The notes: generated by a model not told the origin, from the letters alone. DNA of 64,000 bases from an uncultured Collinsella sp. (GCA_958350755.1 CATWID010000005.1:6317-70316); one strand, 5' to 3'. Counted from the first letter of the stretch, positions 37,118-48,076 are shown. Program-made: numbers and translations.

Positions 37118-37465
37118 CAAGGACGGCGCCCACATTCGGCAGCCGCCGCATTCGACAAAGAGTGTCCCCAGGCGCCAAACGAGCAAGGATTTTTGGACGT
37201 CCAAATGACGAGAGTGGATAATCTCTCACTTTGAGCCCACAAGCAGGCCAAAAATGGGAAATTATCCACTCTCATTCTACGGGTACTCATTGGGGACGTA
37301 CTTAAATGAGTAGTTTCACTCATTTAAGTACGTCCCCAATGAGTAGGAAAAATGGGCCATGTGTCCCAGTTGTGGAGACTCGTTGAGCCGTCTGGGTATC
37401 GTGAAAGGCTGCGCACTCCCCCATCATCAAAAGTGACACACGCTACCAGTTGATGGGAGGCAGCC
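37118..37465. repeat. Repeat-filled intergenic region: R1 copy B and an inverted pair of R2 hairpins
   Basis: R1 palindrome arms at 37210-37227 and 37256-37273 (two mismatches), with the conserved left phrase GGATTTTTGGACGTCC. Then two R2 units face each other (37285-37311 and 37318-37344), perfect 27-bp complements six bases apart. A GTGTCCCC phrase precedes at 37162. No gene is visible. Confidence 0.85.
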
Positions 37466-38203
37466 ATGGGCTTCTTTGACAAGATGTTCGAGAAGAAAGA
37501 GTGCGCGATTTGCGGTACCGAGCTGGGACTTCTAGGTAAGACAAAAATCAATGAAGGCTACCTGTGCAAAGAGTGCGCCGGCAAGCTCTCCCCCTACTTT
37601 CACGGCTATCGCTCCAGCACCGCGGACGATATCCGCGAGCAGCTCGCCTACCGCGAGGCCAACGCCGAGCGCCTGGCGTCGTTCAACCCCACGCGCACGC
37701 TTTCTGCCGGGCGCACCAACATCATGCTCGATGAGGACGCGGGCCTGCTGATCATCACCTCGCAGAGCCGCTGGCGCGACGCCAATCCCGACATCATCGA
37801 GTTCTCGCAGGTACTCGGCTGCGATATGGATATCGACGAGCATCGCACCGAGATCTATCGCGAGACCGAGGACGGCGAGCGCGAGAGCTACAACCCGCCG
37901 CGCTACGACCTGGATTACGACTTTAATCTGACCATTCACGTCAACACGCCGTACTTTACCGAGATCAACCTGCGCGTAAACGACTCCACCATCGATCAGC
38001 GCGGCTCCATCGAATACCGCGAGGCCAAGCGCCAGGCAACCGAGGTCCGCGACGCGCTGGTGCAGCTGCGCCAAGAGACGCGCGACAGCGTCGTTGCCGC
38101 CAAGGCCCCCAAGACTGCGGTGACCTGCCCCTTCTGCGGTGCAACCACCATTCCCGATGCCAGTGGGCGCTGCGAATACTGCGGCGGCGCCATCGGCGCA
38201 TAG
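37466..38203 (+). CDS. Zinc-ribbon protein, first gene of an SPFH operon
   Basis: A 245-residue cytoplasmic protein. An N-terminal DUF4428-type zinc ribbon (CAICGTELG ... YLCKECAGKL) is joined to a central DUF4428-neighbour/PH-like beta domain (about 60-185: NIMLDEDAGLLIITSQSRW). A C-terminal ribbon follows (VTCPFCGATT ... GRCEYCGGAIG). It is followed after 24 bp by a second zinc-ribbon gene and then an SPFH protein, an arrangement like B. subtilis ydjG-ydjH-ydjI. It probably helps form a membrane-associated complex. GGGAGG ribosome-binding site. Confidence 0.8.
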   Translation: MGFFDKMFEKKECAICGTELGLLGKTKINEGYLCKECAGKLSPYFHGYRSSTADDIREQLAYREANAERLASFNPTRTLSAGRTNIMLDEDAGLLIITSQSRWRDANPDIIEFSQVLGCDMDIDEHRTEIYRETEDGERESYNPPRYDLDYDFNLTIHVNTPYFTEINLRVNDSTIDQRGSIEYREAKRQATEVRDALVQLRQETRDSVVAAKAPKTAVTCPFCGATTIPDASGRCEYCGGAIGA

Positions 38204-38227
38204 CCTCCGGCACGGAAAGGACCGATC

Positions 38228-39550
38228 ATGGCCTTCGAGAGCGTTAACTATCAGTGCCCTGCCTGCGGTGGCCCCCTGCATTTTGCAAGCGCCGAGCAAA
38301 AGCTTGTCTGCGACTACTGTGACTCACGCTTTGAAGTCGAAGAAGTCGAGGCCCTCTATCGCGAGCGCCAGGACAAGGCCGACGCCAAAGCCGATGCGGC
38401 AGCCGCAACGCCCAAGCCCGTCGCCGACGACGCGGTGCAGGAGCTCGCCCAAAACGCCGGCTACATCTGCTCGTCGTGCGGCGCCGAGCTCGTGTCCGAC
38501 GGCACCGTCGCCGTCACCACCTGCCCGTACTGCGGCAACTCCGCCGTGGCGCCCGGCCAGCTCTCTGGCGACTTCTCGCCCGACCTGGTGATTCCGTTTA
38601 AGCTCGGGCGCGATGACGTCACGGGCGCACTCAAGGAACACTACAAGGGCAAGATCTTGCTGCCCACGAGCTTTGTCACCGGCAACCACATCGACGAGGT
38701 CCAAGGTGTCTACGTGCCGTTTTGGCTCTACGGCGCCCGCGTTGACGGCGAAGTGTATTTTGACGCGACCAACGAGACCGTGACCGAGGAATCCGATCGC
38801 ACCGTCACGACCACCGACCACTACGATGCCTATCGCAAGGGCAATATCTCGTTTAAGCGCGTGCCTGTCGACGGATCGTCCAAGATGCCCGACGGCCACA
38901 TGGACGCCATCGAGCCGTTTGACTACGACGCGCTGCGTCCGTTCTCGGTCGCATATATGCCCGGCTACATCGCCAACCGTTACGATGAGGATTGCGAGAC
39001 GTGCAAGGCGCGCGCCGAGCGCCGCATGGAGGAAAGCACAATCTCGGCCCTGCGCGAGACCGTCGTCGACGAATACGACGATGCCACGGTCGAAAGCAAG
39101 CAGCTCGACTACACCTGGGAAGACAGCGACTACGCCCTGTTCCCCGTCTGGATGCTCTCCACCTCGTGGAACGGCAAGAGCTACCTGTTTGCCATGAACG
39201 GCCAGACCGGCCGCTTGGTCGGCGAGCTCCCCTGCTCCAAGCCCAAGCTCGCTATTGCCTCGGTGCTGTTCTTTGTGATCGGATTTATCCTCTCCCAGAT
39301 TCTCTTTATGGGGGAATACGCCTTCGATCCAGATTACCTCACCTTCGATGTCGAGGGCATTCTCATCAACATCATCGCGCCGCTGATCATCGTGATTATC
39401 GGAGACGTGCTACTGGTAGGCCAGCTCAAGACGGCCAACGAAGCCACCCACGCCGACGAGTACTGCGGCGAGCTCGACCTGACCGAGAAGCACGACACCT
39501 TCAGCCACACCGAGACCACCGTTGTCATGAAAGACGACAAGGACGACTAA
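38228..39550 (+). CDS. YdjG-like TFIIB-type zinc-ribbon membrane protein
   Basis: A 440-residue protein with two zinc ribbons (YQCPACGGPLHF ... LVCDYCDSRF at 9-38; ICSSCGAELV ... TTCPYCGNSA at about 78-105), a middle region containing VPFWLYGARVDGEVYF, and two transmembrane helices near the C-terminus (about 340-360 and 378-400). B. subtilis YdjG has the same order and works with SPFH protein YdjI to recruit the PspA homologue YdjF under envelope stress. No PspA gene is adjacent here. Confidence 0.82.
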   Translation: MAFESVNYQCPACGGPLHFASAEQKLVCDYCDSRFEVEEVEALYRERQDKADAKADAAAATPKPVADDAVQELAQNAGYICSSCGAELVSDGTVAVTTCPYCGNSAVAPGQLSGDFSPDLVIPFKLGRDDVTGALKEHYKGKILLPTSFVTGNHIDEVQGVYVPFWLYGARVDGEVYFDATNETVTEESDRTVTTTDHYDAYRKGNISFKRVPVDGSSKMPDGHMDAIEPFDYDALRPFSVAYMPGYIANRYDEDCETCKARAERRMEESTISALRETVVDEYDDATVESKQLDYTWEDSDYALFPVWMLSTSWNGKSYLFAMNGQTGRLVGELPCSKPKLAIASVLFFVIGFILSQILFMGEYAFDPDYLTFDVEGILINIIAPLIIVIIGDVLLVGQLKTANEATHADEYCGELDLTEKHDTFSHTETTVVMKDDKDD

Positions 39551-39598
39551 GCAATCCGACCAATACCACCCGGCCTTTGACGAGAAAGGAAGATCACC

Positions 39599-40840
39599 AT
39601 GGGACTCTTGAAAGCTGGATTGGGAGCTGCCGGCGGCGTCATGGCCGACCAGTGGAAGGAATTTATCTACTGCGAATCGATGCCTGCTGACGTCTTGGCC
39701 TGCAAGGGCAGCAAACGCACCGGTGGCCGCAGCTCCAACACGCGCGGCGAGGACAACGTCATCTCCAACGGCTCGGTCATCGCCGTCAACGACGGCCAGG
39801 GCATGCTCGTGGTGCAAAACGGCAAGATCATCGAAGTCGCGCTGGAGCCTGGTGAGTTCGTCTTCGATACCGGCAGCGAGCCGAGCGTCTTTAGCGGCAA
39901 CCTGGGCGATTCCATCAAGGAGACCTTCGCCAATATCGGCAGCCGCTTTACCTTTGGCGGCGACGCGGGCAAGGACCAGCGTGTCTACTTCATCAACACC
40001 AAGGAGATCATCGGCAACAAGTACGGTACCGCCTCGCCTGTGCCCTTCCGCGTGGTCGATAACAACATTGGCCTGGACGTCGACATCTCCGTGCGTTGCA
40101 ACGGCGAGTATTCGTACCGCATCACCAACCCGCTGCTGTTCTACACCAACGTGTGCGGCAACGTGACCGATAGCTACACGCGCGACAAGATCGACAGCCA
40201 GCTTAAGTCCGAGCTGCTCACCGCCCTGCAGCCCGCCTTTGCCAAGATCTCGGAGATGGGCATTCGCTACAGCGCCATCCCCGGTCACACCACCGAGCTC
40301 GCCCGCGCGCTCAACGAGGTCCTCTCTGCCGACTGGCGCGACCTGCGTGGTGTCGAGATCGTGAGCTTTGGCGTCAACTCCATCGCAGCCTCGCAAGAAG
40401 ACGAGCAGATGATCAAGGACCTGCAGAAAGCCGCCGTCATGCGCGATCCCACTATGGCGGCAGCCAACATTGCCAGCGCCCAGAGCGACGCAATGCGCGC
40501 GGCAGCCGCCAATCCCAACGGCGCGATGGCAGGCTTTATGGGCATGGGCATGGCAGGTGGCATGGGCGGCATGAACGCCAGCCAGCTGTTCGCCGCCGGC
40601 CAAGCACAGCAGCAGGCCGCCCCGCAGCCGGCTCCGGCACCCGCTCCCGCACCGGCTCCTGCCGCTGCCCCCGCGGCCGGCACATGGACCTGCAGCTGCG
40701 GCGCCACCAACACCGGCAAGTTCTGCTCCGAGTGCGGCAGTCCCGCACCCGCCCCGGCACCGGCCAAGTGGTTCTGCCCCAACTGCGGCAGCGAAAACGG
40801 CGGCAAGTTCTGCAGCAACTGCGGAACGCCCAGGCCCTAG
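39599..40840 (+). CDS. YdjI-like SPFH/virion-core protein with zinc ribbons
   Basis: A 413-residue protein: SPFH/band-7-like domain of the YdjI type (about 20-270: DQWKEFIYCESMPADVLACK, GMLVVQNGKIIEVALEPGEF, RVYFINTKEIIGNKYGT), a Met/Gly-rich stretch, a Pro/Ala linker (APAPAPAPAP) and two C-terminal zinc ribbons (CSCGATNTGKFCSECG; CPNCGSENGGKFCSNCG). Third gene of the zinc-ribbon operon, 48 bp after YdjG-like, with GAAAGGA before the ATG. Expected to oligomerise at the membrane as a scaffold. Confidence 0.85.
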   Translation: MGLLKAGLGAAGGVMADQWKEFIYCESMPADVLACKGSKRTGGRSSNTRGEDNVISNGSVIAVNDGQGMLVVQNGKIIEVALEPGEFVFDTGSEPSVFSGNLGDSIKETFANIGSRFTFGGDAGKDQRVYFINTKEIIGNKYGTASPVPFRVVDNNIGLDVDISVRCNGEYSYRITNPLLFYTNVCGNVTDSYTRDKIDSQLKSELLTALQPAFAKISEMGIRYSAIPGHTTELARALNEVLSADWRDLRGVEIVSFGVNSIAASQEDEQMIKDLQKAAVMRDPTMAAANIASAQSDAMRAAAANPNGAMAGFMGMGMAGGMGGMNASQLFAAGQAQQQAAPQPAPAPAPAPAPAAAPAAGTWTCSCGATNTGKFCSECGSPAPAPAPAKWFCPNCGSENGGKFCSNCGTPRP

Positions 40841-40920
40841 CCCCTCTATCTGGTAATTGGCGGGGGATCCGCCACCCCTGCATTTGCTTCTATGGGTTTC
40901 GTTCGATAAAGGAGGACACC

Positions 40921-41763
40921 ATGAAGACAACGTTCAAAAAGTCCGTACTCGCATTTCTGACATGCGTCCTTGCGCTCGCCTTTGCCCTGACGGGCTGCAG
41001 CGGCGGCGGCAAAGACCCCAAGGCCAACTTCGTCGGCAGCTGGGAACTCTCGGGTGGAACCCTGGAGGGCGAAGAACTGACCGATGAGTACATGAAGATG
41101 CTCGAGGATTGGGGTGTGCACTGCGTCCTGATTCTCGATGAGGATGGTACGGGTGCCCTCGACCTGTTCCTTGAAGTCGTCGACCTTAAATGGGAGGCAA
41201 AGGACGCCACCACCGTAACCATCACCGCCGAAGACGAGTCGCATGACATGAAGCTCAAGGACGGCAAGCTCATCCTCGAAGAGGATGACGGCAATCTTGT
41301 CTTTAGCAAGTCCGACAAGGACCTGTCCGGCACGGTGAAGAAGGATCGCGAGGCGGCCGAGAAGGAAGAAGAGATCGACGAGGCCGTCGAAGACGACGAC
41401 GTCCAGAAGATTGAAATCTCCCCCGCCGTCACCGTTGCCGATGACGACCTGTGCACCATTACCATCACCGAGAAGTTCAAGGACGAGTGGGGCGACATCG
41501 GTTTTGTCGTCAACATCACCAACAAGAGCGACAAGGACCTGACCTTCTACGCCCCCAGCGGCAAGACCAACGTCAACGGCACCATGAAGGAACCCTGGTT
41601 CTCGGCTCACCTGATGCCCGGCACCAACGCCACTGAGGAATTCACGTTCTCGAACGGCACGCTCGATAGCCTTGACGACCTGGTCAATACGACCATCGGC
41701 ATCGACGCCTACCTGACCGATTCCTACGAGGACGTTGCCTCCTACAGCGCAACCATCGCGTAA
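40921..41763 (+). CDS. Lipoprotein, unknown function
   Basis: A 280-residue secreted lipoprotein: signal peptide with lipobox ALTGCSGG (Cys near residue 25), then an acidic Lys/Asp-rich mature part. The first half has a lipocalin-like DUF pattern (NFVGSWELSGG, VTITAEDESHDMKLKDGKL). After an acidic linker comes a domain like DUF5067/DUF4352 (DLCTITITEKF, NITNKSDKDLTFYAPSGK). AAGGAGG ribosome-binding site; 80 bp after the SPFH gene and possibly co-transcribed with it, before the hairpin at 41814. Confidence 0.8.
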   Translation: MKTTFKKSVLAFLTCVLALAFALTGCSGGGKDPKANFVGSWELSGGTLEGEELTDEYMKMLEDWGVHCVLILDEDGTGALDLFLEVVDLKWEAKDATTVTITAEDESHDMKLKDGKLILEEDDGNLVFSKSDKDLSGTVKKDREAAEKEEEIDEAVEDDDVQKIEISPAVTVADDDLCTITITEKFKDEWGDIGFVVNITNKSDKDLTFYAPSGKTNVNGTMKEPWFSAHLMPGTNATEEFTFSNGTLDSLDDLVNTTIGIDAYLTDSYEDVASYSATIA

Positions 41764-41813
41764 CGGCACGTAACATCAGCCGCGGATTGGCGGACACATC
41801 CGCGCACACCAGA

Positions 41814-41844
41814 CGGGGCCGCAGGAGATGATCCTGCGGCCCCG
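41814..41844 (+). terminator. Hairpin terminating the SPFH/lipoprotein operon
   Basis: CGGGGCCGCAGGA (41814-41826) and TCCTGCGGCCCCG (41832-41844), 13 bp, five-base loop, followed by CCGCTTTAT. No strong T run, so it may be a weak or bidirectional terminator. Confidence 0.7.
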
Positions 41845-41878
41845 CCGCTTTATGCCGACAGCACTGCCCATACAAGCA

Positions 41879-41917
41879 GGCCGCCCGCCGTTTTTAGATG
41901 CGAAACGGTGGGCGGCC
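41879..41917 (-). terminator. Hairpin downstream of the NarL-type operon
   Basis: GGCCGCCCGCCGTTT (41879-41893) pairs with 41903-41917 (15 bp, one G-U). On the minus strand it follows the response-regulator stop at 41955 by 38 bp. It probably ends the sensor-regulator transcript. Confidence 0.65.
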
Positions 41918-41954
41918 TATCTTTGCGGTGCCGGAACACGGGTGAGCGCATCGA

Positions 41955-42578
41955 TTACGGGCGCTCCATGTTGGGAACGATGCTGCCCTCGGTCACCGCA
42001 TGCACGGCCAGGCGCATGATGTTGTCGTAGCCGGTCTTGCTCAGGATCTCCGAGATGCGGCGCTTGATGGTGCCCTCACTCATAAACAGCTCGGCCGCGA
42101 TCTCGCGACGACTTTTGCCCTCGCAGGCAAGGCGCAAAATCGATAGCTCGACATCGTCGAGGGCTGCCGTGCCCGAAAAAATGCTCTCGGGCGGCTTGGG
42201 AAACGTGCAGTAGCCAGCCAACGTGGAGCGCATCACGGCGAACAGCTCGTCGATACCGACGTTCTTGTACACAAAGCTATCGACGCCCGCCTCGCGGGCC
42301 TGATCGACAAAGGTGATCTCGGGCATGCCTGTCATGATAATGATGCGACACTCGGGCAGCTGCTCCTTGATGCGTGCCGCCGCCACGATGCCGTTTGAAT
42401 CGTGTTCGGTGCACACGTCCATCAGTATCATGTCCGGGCGCTCCTTGAGCGCGACACCCAAGGCCTCGGAGGCATCGGCGATCGCGGCAACGACAGTCAT
42501 ATCGGGCTGGTCGCCAACGGAGCGCGCCAGGCTCTCGCGCAGGATGGCCTGATCTTCGACAATTAACACGCGGATCAT
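41955..42578 (-). CDS. NarL/LuxR-family response regulator
   Basis: A 207-residue regulator: receiver domain with acidic VEDQ, phospho-acceptor Asp54 (ILMDVCTEHD) and Lys in FVYKNVG; then a LuxR-type HTH (ELSILRLACEGKSRREIAAE ... EGTIKRRISEIL). The start overlaps the kinase stop by 4 bp (ATGA), so it is coupled. Last gene of a three-gene minus operon. Target genes unknown; the repeated helix ends in the NIMRLAVHAV pattern typical of NarL members. Confidence 0.92.
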   Translation of the reverse strand: MIRVLIVEDQAILRESLARSVGDQPDMTVVAAIADASEALGVALKERPDMILMDVCTEHDSNGIVAAARIKEQLPECRIIIMTGMPEITFVDQAREAGVDSFVYKNVGIDELFAVMRSTLAGYCTFPKPPESIFSGTAALDDVELSILRLACEGKSRREIAAELFMSEGTIKRRISEILSKTGYDNIMRLAVHAVTEGSIVPNMERP

Positions 42579-44068
42579 GAGTTTCTCCTTTGGGACGTGT
42601 CGTTGGCGTTAAGCGGAATGGATACCGTAAGCGTAAAGGGCGGGGTGGCGTGGACCTCTAGGCTGCCACCCAGATCTTGCGCGACATGCCTCATACCTGG
42701 GATACCCGTTCCCTCGCGATACGATACGGGGGCCGGGGACCCGTCGTTAGAAATCGTCATGTGCGCGACGGCGTCAGCATCCGTCCCCTCCTGCCACAAG
42801 CGCACATGGACCCGATGCGTCTGCGCATGCTTGGTGGCATTGGTCGAGGCTTCGCGGATAATCTGCAAAAAGGCTGCCGCGACACGCACGTCGCTTGGCA
42901 GCTCGCCCTCCACATCGATCTGCACGCTCACCAGGCCAAAGGCATGGACGATATCGCCCAGTTGCTCTGCCGGTTCGGTGTCGCCCCCGCTGCGCAGATC
43001 GGCAGCGATTGAGCGCAGCAGCGGGTCGATCTGCTCGAGTGACTCGTCATCCAGGCGCCCTTCCTCCAAATAGCGATGGAGGATGGACAGGCGCTGGCCG
43101 ATCACATCGTGCACGCGGGAACGCATGCGCAGGTAGGCCGCATTGTCGGCAACCTTTTTGACTTCTTCGATCTGGGCCTGGAGCTCTTGGCGCGCAAGCT
43201 CAAGCAGGTGGTTGGCCTGCGCCAGGCGGTCATGCGCATGCGCATACTCTGTCACATCCAGACCGATTATGCGCTCGAACGAACGGCCCGAGACCATAAC
43301 GCCATCGCACACAAACAGGCGAATCTCGGCGGGAGAAACCTCGACCACCGCACGCGCCTCACCAAAGCGGTCCAGGTTGATCCGCACGCTGTTCTTACCG
43401 CCTCCGGGCATTTGCATGCTGAGCTTGCGCAGGTCGTTCCATGTACCGCTCATATCGCCTAGGTCGGTGGGCATATGAAGCTCCACCAGGTTTTTGCGCA
43501 TGCAGCGGTTCATGAGCAGTGGACGGCCCCTCGAGTCCAGATACAGGATGCCCACGGGAATCACGTTGATGGTTTCAATCGTCGAGAACGCGGTGATGTC
43601 CTCTTGGCGGTTACGGACGTCCATCAAGAGCGCCGCGATGGAGCGGAACAGGAAGAAAGCACCCTCTGCGATAAGGACAACGGCCCACGCCGAGCCCATG
43701 GCAAAAACCACCGGCGGTGTAACGGCGACAACAAGCAGCAGCTCGGCCAGCATGACAGGGCGACGATAGTGCACCATAAGCACCACGCCATAGGCAAAGA
43801 TCGCGGCATTGAGCCACAGCACTCCGCCCATTGCCCTGGCGCAAACGTCAAGCGGCGCCACCAGATACGAGCCAGACGACGCGAATAAGATGAGCGCCGA
43901 AATCATCAGGTGAAGCACAAGGCTCGTCTCGTAGGCACAAATCACCTTACGGTTATAGGACGAGCGGCGCGATGCGATGAGCGGGACGTGGATCGTCTGC
44001 AGACACGCAGCCAGGGCAAAGACAACATCGAGCGCAACGATTTGGGGAAGGATGAACGAAATCTGCAT
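42575..44068 (-). CDS. DesK/NarX-type sensor histidine kinase
   Basis: A 497-residue membrane kinase. The N-terminal about 160 residues have about five hydrophobic segments; a PAS-like region follows (FSTIETINVIPVGILYLDSR), then HisKA_3 with the phospho-His in RVHDVIGQRLSIL and an ATPase domain with N-box IREASTNATKHAQ and G-box GTGIPGMRHVAQDLGG. The ATG lies two bases after the preceding gene's stop. Partner of the NarL-type regulator at 41955. Confidence 0.9.
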   Translation of the reverse strand: MQISFILPQIVALDVVFALAACLQTIHVPLIASRRSSYNRKVICAYETSLVLHLMISALILFASSGSYLVAPLDVCARAMGGVLWLNAAIFAYGVVLMVHYRRPVMLAELLLVVAVTPPVVFAMGSAWAVVLIAEGAFFLFRSIAALLMDVRNRQEDITAFSTIETINVIPVGILYLDSRGRPLLMNRCMRKNLVELHMPTDLGDMSGTWNDLRKLSMQMPGGGKNSVRINLDRFGEARAVVEVSPAEIRLFVCDGVMVSGRSFERIIGLDVTEYAHAHDRLAQANHLLELARQELQAQIEEVKKVADNAAYLRMRSRVHDVIGQRLSILHRYLEEGRLDDESLEQIDPLLRSIAADLRSGGDTEPAEQLGDIVHAFGLVSVQIDVEGELPSDVRVAAAFLQIIREASTNATKHAQTHRVHVRLWQEGTDADAVAHMTISNDGSPAPVSYREGTGIPGMRHVAQDLGGSLEVHATPPFTLTVSIPLNANDTSQRRNS

Positions 44069-44070
44069 CG

Positions 44071-45954
44071 TCACTCACCCGCCCTCGGCATCAAGACGAT
44101 CATGCGCAGCTGGCCGGGCTCGCCCTCAAGGCGGTATGCCACGTTGCGCCCTTGCAGAGCGCTTTCGAGCTCTTGCGCAGCGGGCGTCTGCGAAAGATCT
44201 TCATCATCGTTGGAAAAAAGCGTGGCGCGCAGCTCGACACTGCACCGGTCATGGTCGCCCAAGTGATACATAAGCGCCGGATGGTCGGTGGTGTAGGCAA
44301 AAAACGCAAAGTCATACACGCAGTCGTACAGGGCGCTTACCGTACTGGCGTGCATCGGGCGCCGTATGGCGATAATCGAGGCGCAATCGACATCGATGGT
44401 GCGCAGGTCACTTGCAAGCTCGTTGGCGATGAGCTGAATGCGGTCGCGGTCAAAACCGCTCTCCCCGTGCTGTGCCAACGTGAGCGACCCCTTGCGTTTG
44501 CAATAGGCGACGAGCATCTTGGCGCGCTGCAGCATGCGGTAACGCTCGTGCGAAGATGCCTCGTCGGTCAACGGCGGCAGCGAGCTCAGCAGGTCGTACA
44601 TCCCTTCGAGCGCACGGGCAAGCGCTTGGTCCACGTCTTGGACCAGTAAGGTCTCGGCCTCTTGGTCTGCCAAATGTGTCTTAAGGTCGTAGTCGGCGGC
44701 AAGCAGCTCATTTTGGCGTTGCAGCTCCATGCGACGATGTGCCAGTTCACGGTTAAGCTCGTTGAGCTCCGACACGTCTTGGGCAAGCAGGGCCGATCCA
44801 CCCAGCAGCGGAAAGGCGCGATACATTACATCGGGATCGGACGCCACGGCAAAGGCGTGAGCGTGCCCGTGCTCTTGGGCCCGCAACTCCTCACGCACGC
44901 CTACCGGCATTGGCTTTGACACCGGCGTGACATAGACTTCCTGCAGGTCGCGCGTTAGAACTTTGAGGTCAAGCGGCAAGGTGCCGAAAATACCGGCGAT
45001 ATCGTGGTACGACGGGATGACACCGCAATCGAGACAGATTTCCATCGCCACCACGCACAAGACGCAATAGACGAGCGAGAAGTTGAGCCTCCATGCCCAG
45101 GGCACACGCAGCGCATATGAAATGGCAAAGAACGCGCCGCCCAATAGGACAAGCGCGGCCGTGCCCGAGAAACGCTGAATACGAAAAGACGAGGACCGTC
45201 CTACCAAGATAAAAAAGGCAACGAAGTTAAAGGCTGTCCATACCAGAACGGTACCGTAGCCCCAACCATATGTGTAATCGTTGCTCCAGGTTCCACTCGA
45301 TCGATCGAAATGGAAGACCTGCTGATGAACATCGTTAGTAAGCACAAAGCCGATAAGCAGGACAGCCATGACCCACAAAACGGTGCGGTACCGACGCCCC
45401 ATACGATGCTGTTCCAAACCCGCGAGGCGCAGACCGCACAGCTGGTAGATCAGCGGAATGAGCGTCATGGGCACGTAGTACAGGTACCACAGCACGGTGG
45501 CATAGAACGGCGTGAACGACTTATATTTGAGGATGACCTCGATCATCCACAGGGCACAAATGGCGGCGATGGCAACAAGGCGGCGGCGCAAGACGTAGTC
45601 CAAGCAGCGTAGGTACGCCAACACACCCCAGATTGAAAATGCAATTGCGGCGACAAGCAGCGGGAGAGAGCTCGAGTGGACGAGCGCATCCACGACCTCT
45701 TCGGACACCTCGCTATAGGCGGGCACGGTGTTGGAAAGCTTGGGGTCGGAGGCGAACAGTGCCGGCAAGACTGCCAAAAGCATAAGGAACAGCGCGGTAA
45801 TGGCGCCGGCGATAACAAAGACGCGGTGGCGATACACGCCATGCGATATGCCAACAAGGAATCGCGGCATGGCGAAGAGCCTGCCGCCCCTGGGATCCGC
45901 CACGGGTGCGGATCGGGCGGCCGCGTGGCCGATATGTCGCTCGCGGGTACCCAT
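44071..45954 (-). CDS. 7TM sensor protein with degenerate kinase-like C-terminus
   Basis: A 627-residue membrane protein. The first about 330 residues carry eight or so hydrophobic segments resembling the HisKA_7TM sensor region (VLTNDVHQQVFHF). A linker with coiled-coil character follows (ELNRELAHRRMELQRQNELL), then a region shaped like a histidine-kinase core. However, no convincing phospho-His box, N-box or G-box can be seen (ALYDCVYDFAFFAY where the N-box is expected). It may sense and relay to the kinase encoded next. Start at 45954 has no ribosome-binding site; TACACT lies about nine bases upstream, so a leaderless start is possible. Alternative start at 45870. Confidence 0.78.
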   Translation of the reverse strand: MGTRERHIGHAAARSAPVADPRGGRLFAMPRFLVGISHGVYRHRVFVIAGAITALFLMLLAVLPALFASDPKLSNTVPAYSEVSEEVVDALVHSSSLPLLVAAIAFSIWGVLAYLRCLDYVLRRRLVAIAAICALWMIEVILKYKSFTPFYATVLWYLYYVPMTLIPLIYQLCGLRLAGLEQHRMGRRYRTVLWVMAVLLIGFVLTNDVHQQVFHFDRSSGTWSNDYTYGWGYGTVLVWTAFNFVAFFILVGRSSSFRIQRFSGTAALVLLGGAFFAISYALRVPWAWRLNFSLVYCVLCVVAMEICLDCGVIPSYHDIAGIFGTLPLDLKVLTRDLQEVYVTPVSKPMPVGVREELRAQEHGHAHAFAVASDPDVMYRAFPLLGGSALLAQDVSELNELNRELAHRRMELQRQNELLAADYDLKTHLADQEAETLLVQDVDQALARALEGMYDLLSSLPPLTDEASSHERYRMLQRAKMLVAYCKRKGSLTLAQHGESGFDRDRIQLIANELASDLRTIDVDCASIIAIRRPMHASTVSALYDCVYDFAFFAYTTDHPALMYHLGDHDRCSVELRATLFSNDDEDLSQTPAAQELESALQGRNVAYRLEGEPGQLRMIVLMPRAGE

Positions 45955-46222
45955 AGTGCTTTTAGTGTACCGACAGGCGGGCCCAAAAAGCGGGCCACAT
46001 GTCCCAAAATCCGCAGACGGCAAAGGGTGTCCCCAGCGACTAGTCGTTTAAGAACGTCCCCAATGACTAAGACAAAACGAGCGAGGATTTTTGGACGTCC
46101 AAATGGCGAGAGTGGATAATCTCCCACTTTGAGCCCACAAACAGGCTAAAAACGGGAGATTATCCACTCTCATTCTGCGGGTACTCATTTAAGTACGTCC
46201 CCAATGAGTGCTTTCGCTTCTT
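45955..46222. repeat. Repeat-filled intergenic region: R1 copy C and R2 units
   Basis: R1 arms GAGAGTGGATAATCTCCC (46108-46125) and its perfect complement (46154-46171), with the same loop phrases as copies A and B. R2 hairpins: 46040-46069 (stem variant GACTAGTCGTT-like/AATGACTA) and 46183-46209. Phrase GTGTCCCC at 46027. No gene. Confidence 0.85.
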
Positions 46223-46227
46223 TTAAC

Positions 46228-46266
46228 AAAACGCCCGGCGGGCATTAACTGCTCGCCGGGCGTTTT
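46228..46266. terminator. Bidirectional terminator after GH1 copy 3
   Basis: AAAACGCCCGGCG (46228-46240) and CGCCGGGCGTTTT (46254-46266), 13 bp perfect stem with A and T runs at both ends, so it works on either strand. It lies 30 bp beyond the GH1 stop at 46297. Confidence 0.9.
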
Positions 46267-46296
46267 GGTTAGGAGGCTGTGGTTGTTGGGAAAGCC

Positions 46297-48076
<1,780 letters not shown>

